Notes under the pieces: generated by a model | Told to the model about the DNA's origin: nothing | The model's input: the letters and a program-made list of their open reading frames with translations, nothing else | The model's database searches: none | DNA from: Nostoc sp. KVJ3 | GTDB taxonomy: Bacteria > Cyanobacteriota > Cyanobacteriia > Cyanobacteriales > Nostocaceae | Direction: 5' to 3' | Assembly (NCBI RefSeq): GCF_026127265.1 | Contig: NZ_WWFG01000007.1 | Coordinates: 57,668 to 121,667 of the forward strand | DNA: 64,000 nucleotides | Translations under genes and position numbers: made by a program | Shown: in pieces, positions 60,173 to 64,000 of the stretch | Position numbering within the stretch: position 1 is the first letter of the stretch | Layout of the letters: the number at the start of each line of letters is the position of its first letter

Positions 60173-61375
60173 GTAGTCTGCAAGGTAACTTTGCTAAGTA
60201 AAACCCCTAATTGGTAAAATAGCCAAAAATGGGGTGTAACATGGCGAAAAAGTACATTGTTGACTTGAATGAAGATGAAGTTTCTCAGCTACAAGCAATA
60301 ATTAAAAAAGGTAAGCACAAAGCAAGAACTATAACCCGTGCCAAACATTCTTCTAATGGCTTCTGAAGGAGAAACGGATCAAGCGATCGCTAGCATAGTT
60401 AGAGCGCATGTTGCAACAGTGCAACGAATACGAGAAAAATTTGTCATTGGGGGGTTAGATTTTGCTTTGAAGGATGAAGTTCATCCACCAAAACCTAAAA
60501 AGTTAGATGAAAAACAAGAAGCATTTTTGATTGCAACTGCTTGTTCTAATCCACCAGTCGGAAGAGTACGTTGGACATGCAAATTATTAGCAGATCATTT
60601 AGTGAACGTTGGTATCATAGATTCAATCTCAGATGAAACAGTACGTCAAACTTTAAAAAAAACGAAATCAAGCCTTGGTTGAAAGAACAATGGTGTATTC
60701 CTGAAGTTAACGCAGAATATGTTTTCCGAATGGAAGATGTGCTGGATTTATACAATGAGCCTTATGATCCTAAACGCCCTGTAGTCTGCTTTGATGAACG
60801 TCCCATACCAATTAGTAGAAGAAGTAAGACTTCCTTTGCACCAGAGCCGGAGCAGCCTGAACGTTATGACTTTGAGTATATAACGTAACGGGACAGTAAT
60901 TTATTTGCATGTTTTCAACCCTTGGCGGGCTGGCGGCATATCGAAGTTACAGAGCGTCCGAACTAAAGCCGATTTTGCTAAACAGATGAAAAATTTAGTA
61001 GATGTTTGCTACCGAGATGCCCGATGTTGTTCGTTTAGTAGTTGATAACTTGAATATTCATACCCCCAGGCATTATATGAAGTTTTTTCACCAGAAGAAG
61101 CACGTCGAATTATTCAAAATTAGAGTTTCACTATACTCCTAAACACGCTTCTTGGCTGAATCAAGTAGAAATTGAATTATCTGTTTTGTCTCGCCAATGT
61201 TTAGAACGCCGTATTCCTAATCCAGAAACATTAACTTCTGAGATTGCCGCTTGGGAGAAACAACGTAATCAGCAAAAAGCCAGTGTCTATTGGGGTTTTC
61301 AAACCAAAGATGCTCGCCGAAAAATGCAGCGTTTATATCCGAATTTAACCTAGCAAAGTTGGCTTGGCAGACTAC
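60173..61375 (+). mobile_element. IS630-family element, copy 3 (frameshifted)
   Basis: 1203 bp, same ends (one base missing in the left end) and TA copies at 60171-60172 and 61376-61377, again within CTAG. Compared with copies 1 and 2 it shows about a dozen single-base insertions and deletions (for example +C near 60342, +C near 60804, -C near 60839, +C near 60958, +C near 61021, -T near 61070) that sum to zero. Both transposase frames are broken (open pieces 60338-60682 and 60679-60888). Confidence 0.85.
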
Positions 61376-61438
61376 TAGCTATGTCTAGTCAAAATCTTTC
61401 TGGTATTGCCCAACGGAGTTGGGCAGTCAGCGCTTCGA

Positions 61439-61720
61439 TTAGCCCTCTACCTCGTCTTCAGCAATACCCTCAAGAATGGCGATCGCTTCACGGATATTGC
61501 TCTGACATTTTTCTGAGTACCCCTGCAATGTTTCATGAGCAGCGTGTTCCAGGGTGTACTCTCCTTTGTCAGCAACTTCGATGTGAAACAGGTAGTAAGT
61601 CAGTGTAGCTCTCAAGGCAAGTTTCTCAGTATGGTCTAAGGAGTCTAATTGTGACCCGAAGCGTTCAACAAGGCGGTCAATTTGGTCAGTCTGGGTGAAA
61701 TAAGTTACTGGTTTTGTCAT
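61439..61720 (-). CDS. Small hypothetical protein
   Basis: 93 residues from MTKPVTYFTQTDQIDRLVER. Helical (HTEKLALRATLTYYLFHIEV, ending AIAILEGIAEDEVEG). Function unknown. Third in a run of minus-strand genes after the ParM-like gene. Confidence 0.6.
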   Translation of the reverse strand: MTKPVTYFTQTDQIDRLVERFGSQLDSLDHTEKLALRATLTYYLFHIEVADKGEYTLEHAAHETLQGYSEKCQSNIREAIAILEGIAEDEVEG

Positions 61721-61753
61721 GATGGTTAATGTCCTAAATCTCATTACTGGGAT

Positions 61754-61978
61754 TTATGAAGGCAGGAGGAGTGACACCTGAGATTCGCAGTCCGTAGTGT
61801 CACTCTCCTTTAAATGCTTTGGCTGCACATTCCATACACTGGCTGACAAAATCTTTGCGTCGCCCAAGGGTACATCTACATGTAGGTAATTCAATAACTG
61901 GCTAACTGCCATCTTTGCGTCACCCAAGGTTACATCCACGGAAGGAATATAGTCATCGACAATGACTTTAAACTGCAC
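61754..61978 (-). CDS. Small protein with an internal duplication
   Basis: 74 residues. VTLGDAKMAVSQ and VPLGDAKILSAS show a duplicated segment also visible in DNA (ATCTTTGCGTC(G/A)CCCAAGG at 61851 and 61912). The end is serine-rich. A 24-codon frame (61968-62042, MTIDQIAKLNQIEQWLGEI) stands before it. Function unknown. Confidence 0.45.
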   Translation of the reverse strand: MQFKVIVDDYIPSVDVTLGDAKMAVSQLLNYLHVDVPLGDAKILSASVWNVQPKHLKESDTTDCESQVSLLLPS

Positions 61979-62038
61979 TGGCGATGATTTCGCCCAACCA
62001 TTGCTCGATTTGGTTGAGTTTGGCGATTTGGTCTATTG

Positions 62039-62380
62039 TCATGCTGCCTCCTCGTATAAATCGCCCAAGTCTGCGTCAAATTCAAAGTTGTCTGGTTCTG
62101 GAACAGATGCTTTAAGTGTTGGAGCATCCGTCGCCTGTTGGTTCAATCCAACAACTCTATTACCAGGAACCCAACTCATCAGCCAACTAAACAATTTGGC
62201 GAATGGTATCTGTTTCGCCATCGACTGCGCCAACTTGTGTTCGTAAATAATGGCGTTTGTCAGTGTGGTTAACTCAGCACTGGTAACTAAAGATGCTGGT
62301 TTGTCTAACACCCTCTGTGCATGAGATTTCAGATACTCTTCAATGTGTGGCTCTAGGCGCACTCGCTTGTTCTCAGCCAT
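62039..62380 (-). CDS. Possible ParR-like partner of the actin gene
   Basis: 113 residues from MAENKRVRLEPHIEEYLKSH. The N-terminus KRVRLEPHIEEYLKSHAQ could form the RHH of a ParR-type adaptor; the C-terminal part is acidic (EPDNFEFDADLGDLYEEA). It overlaps the end of the ParM-like gene by 8 bases, the usual parM-parR order. The identification rests on position and this weak similarity only. Confidence 0.5.
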   Translation of the reverse strand: MAENKRVRLEPHIEEYLKSHAQRVLDKPASLVTSAELTTLTNAIIYEHKLAQSMAKQIPFAKLFSWLMSWVPGNRVVGLNQQATDAPTLKASVPEPDNFEFDADLGDLYEEAA

Positions 62381-63457
62381 AATTATTTCCCTCGCTGCAT
62401 TCTGCCAAATGCCATGCGTTGCAATCCAACTGCATTGGCCCAACATCCCTCTGGTACTGGGTAATACCCTCTCGTTGCAGCATGGAGGCTATTCCTGGCA
62501 TCTCGACACCACCGCCCCAAGCAACAAAACTTTGAGCGGCATCTCGCCACTCCTCAACTTCCTTAAAGGCAAGGCGCAGGCGATCTGCTAACCAAGGTTT
62601 GAGATGACGGGCATAAATGTGACGGAAGTTAAAATTGCGAGTGCCATACTGGAATAGATGCGATTCAATACCCTGGCGAATAATTTCAATGCTGCCAGCT
62701 TTGCCCGTTCCCAAGAATTGAACCAATTCTGGATCTGCGGCTATTGCATCCAACAAGTCGATACATCCCCCTACCTCTAAAACTTGGCGATGGATAATAC
62801 TGCGCCTGGAGCGAAAACTGTGGGAATAACTGTGGATGTACCAAAATCTACTGCGATGGCATGGGCGCTGCGGTCAATTAATGGTTCAGGTTTAGCGGAA
62901 ACGCAGTAGGAGTAGGAGCCAGCGCCTTCGGGGACAACCAAACTCACGTTCAAATTGACCTGTGAAGTGGGCGTATTTTTGCCGTTGAAACTGACTGTGT
63001 GACTGCCACTGGTTTTGTCAGTTAACAAATTTTTGAAAATCTTCACATTATGTATAGATAGCACTAAATGCAGGTTCCACTCTTGACGGTAGGGCAGGGT
63101 AGCCAACGCCCCAAGTAATGTGTGCAAGCCGTATTCAGCTTTTAGTGCCGGGTCGTCACTGAGTTTGATGTGGGTTGTAGGGGCTTTCCAACTGGCAAGT
63201 GTACCAGTGAGGAATTCCCGCCCAACTAAATCCAACCTGTCGCCTGAGTGGTAGAAGAAGTGTCCACCTTCATTCGAGGTCAGGATATCGTGCAATTCTT
63301 CCTTTATTTCCAAGACTTTTGAGGGAGTACGAACTCTTGTTTGGGTAGTGCCATTGCCTAAGCAAAGCTTTTTTAGCCCTGCCCCAGAATCGTCTCCTAC
63401 AGCTATTGCTGGGGTAGTTTGGGGTGTTTCAGCCTCTTTTAGCTGAGTAGCAATCAT
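62373..63457 (-). pseudogene. ParM-like actin broken by a frameshift
   Basis: Two frames (62777-63457 and 62373-62756) form one protein of about 360 residues. The first begins with a nucleotide-binding strand (AIAVGDDSGAGLKKLCLGNG), has LGALATLPYRQEWNLHLVLS and the second phosphate loop HAIAVDFGTSTVIPTVFAPG. The second continues after one base change in phase (RSIIHRQVLEVGGCIDLLDA...) and has the third actin-type motif FVAWGGGVEMPGIASML. The break is near 62800. Such filaments push plasmid copies apart. Confidence 0.75.
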
Positions 63458-63603
63458 TATTGAGTTCCAGATATTAGAGTTTCAGGCGCTCAATCCTTTG
63501 TCAGAGTTGATTGAGGCGATTTTTTGACAATAAAACTCTGTCACCCAAATTCAACGGCAAATAGGCTTGCAGTCAGGTTTTTGGGCGTTTTTAGTCTATG
63601 GTG

Positions 63604-63617
63604 GTAGTATAACACTA
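63604..63617. promoter_or_regulatory. Inverted repeat between the ParM-like gene and an RHH gene
   Basis: GTAGT and ACTAC face each other around a 4-base centre in the divergent intergenic region. It is short, so only a tentative operator or centromere element. Confidence 0.35.
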
Positions 63618-63684
63618 CTACTCGTAAACGCGTAACTGAGTAAACTGGAAAAAGCAAAACAGTAATATACGAGGATAAGCGTAT

Positions 63685-63891
63685 ATGAGACTTGAGGAAC
63701 TAATGGCGAAACTACCGCCAGACATGACGGAACTGAGCAGCTATATCGACAAGGATTTGAAGCTGAGATTTAAGCTGGCTTGCACAGCAAAACAAAAAAC
63801 TATGAGCGAAGTGATAACTGACCTTATAGAAGAATGGCTAGAAGAAAACGAAAACCCCTCGCCCGTCAAGAAAGAAAAGGGGGAAGCATGA
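63685..63891 (+). CDS. Small RHH-like DNA-binding protein
   Basis: 68 residues. LSSYIDKDLKLRFKLACTAK and TMSEVITDLIEEWLEENE fit the strand, helix and helix of an RHH repressor. It diverges from the ParM-like gene and may regulate it. A GAGGATAAG ribosome-binding site precedes ATG. Confidence 0.65.
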   Translation: MRLEELMAKLPPDMTELSSYIDKDLKLRFKLACTAKQKTMSEVITDLIEEWLEENENPSPVKKEKGEA

Positions 63892-64000
63892 ACACTCATC
63901 TGTATCGACCCGCTGACACTTGACACTGCCCGTCACAAAGTTTGTCAGCGATCGCAGATACCCTTCCGCCCCTGTTGTTTACTTTGTGATGCAACATAAG

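Noticed and set aside
1..64000. tRNA or rRNA genes
   Set aside because: No cloverleaf or rRNA sequence was noticed by eye; a program search would be needed to exclude tRNA fully.
1..64000. HIP1 octamers (GCGATCGC) as a new motif
   Set aside because: Well known and expected in cyanobacterial DNA; used here only to identify the type of organism.

Overview
The window looks like part of a large plasmid of a filamentous, probably heterocystous, cyanobacterium (Nostoc/Anabaena-like). The evidence is the very dense HIP1 octamer GCGATCGC, the GCGATGCCTACGGCGGGC-type dispersed repeats typical of these genomes, the AT-rich gene background, and the gene content: ParAB, a ParM-like actin, a DnaB replication module, an integrase, ArdA, several ribbon-helix-helix and XRE regulators, and transposons. 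I see no rRNA, no tRNA and no housekeeping chromosomal genes.

Layout. 0-4.6 kb: a GC-rich Tat-exported protein, Hsp20, a GIY-YIG protein, a SAM methyltransferase and small genes. 4.6-10 kb: a 924-codon frame that carries an m5C DNA methyltransferase and an HNH homing-type endonuclease nested in its two other frames, then DnaB preceded by a winged-helix protein whose gene contains about six iteron-like 20-21-bp repeats. This is organised like the phage lambda O / P22 gene 18-gene 12 origins. 10-16.4 kb: paired XRE regulators, a UvrD-like helicase, a GC-rich block with two small genes, and a SLOG-like protein. 16.5-28.6 kb: two intact IS630 copies (each splitting a gene that can be rejoined), ArdA, an IS1380 transposase, a Sak4-like ATPase, a lipoprotein nuclease and a tandem family of secreted NxCG proteins. 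28.6-36.8 kb: TolC-like and HlyD-like envelope genes, a P-loop transfer-type ATPase, a membrane/AAA operon and a J-domain protein. 37-48 kb: a secreted RQARE-repeat protein, parB-parA, a TPR protein, a receiver domain, an ISKra4-like element, a small secreted-protein operon and a CRISPR array of 13 repeats with no cas genes nearby. 48-64 kb: BRO/DinD-like, HNH and GIY-YIG genes, a tyrosine recombinase, a transposase remnant, a frameshifted GNAT, a membrane-anchored P-loop ATPase, several small genes, a decayed third IS630 copy, and a frameshifted ParM-like actin with a possible ParR-like partner.

The most unusual signal is an 11-bp non-palindromic word, TCCTCTAAGAA (complement TTCTTAGAGGA). 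I counted 27 exact copies by eye between 1.5 and 48 kb, where about 0.03 would be expected in the whole window by chance. I found none between 48 and 64 kb. It lies between genes and inside genes, where it often encodes FLEE. Its territory suggests that the 48-64 kb part has a different history from the rest.

The 55-63 kb stretch holds several genes broken by single-base indels, and its IS630 copy differs from the intact copies mainly by compensating single-base indels. Real decay and local sequencing error are both possible there.
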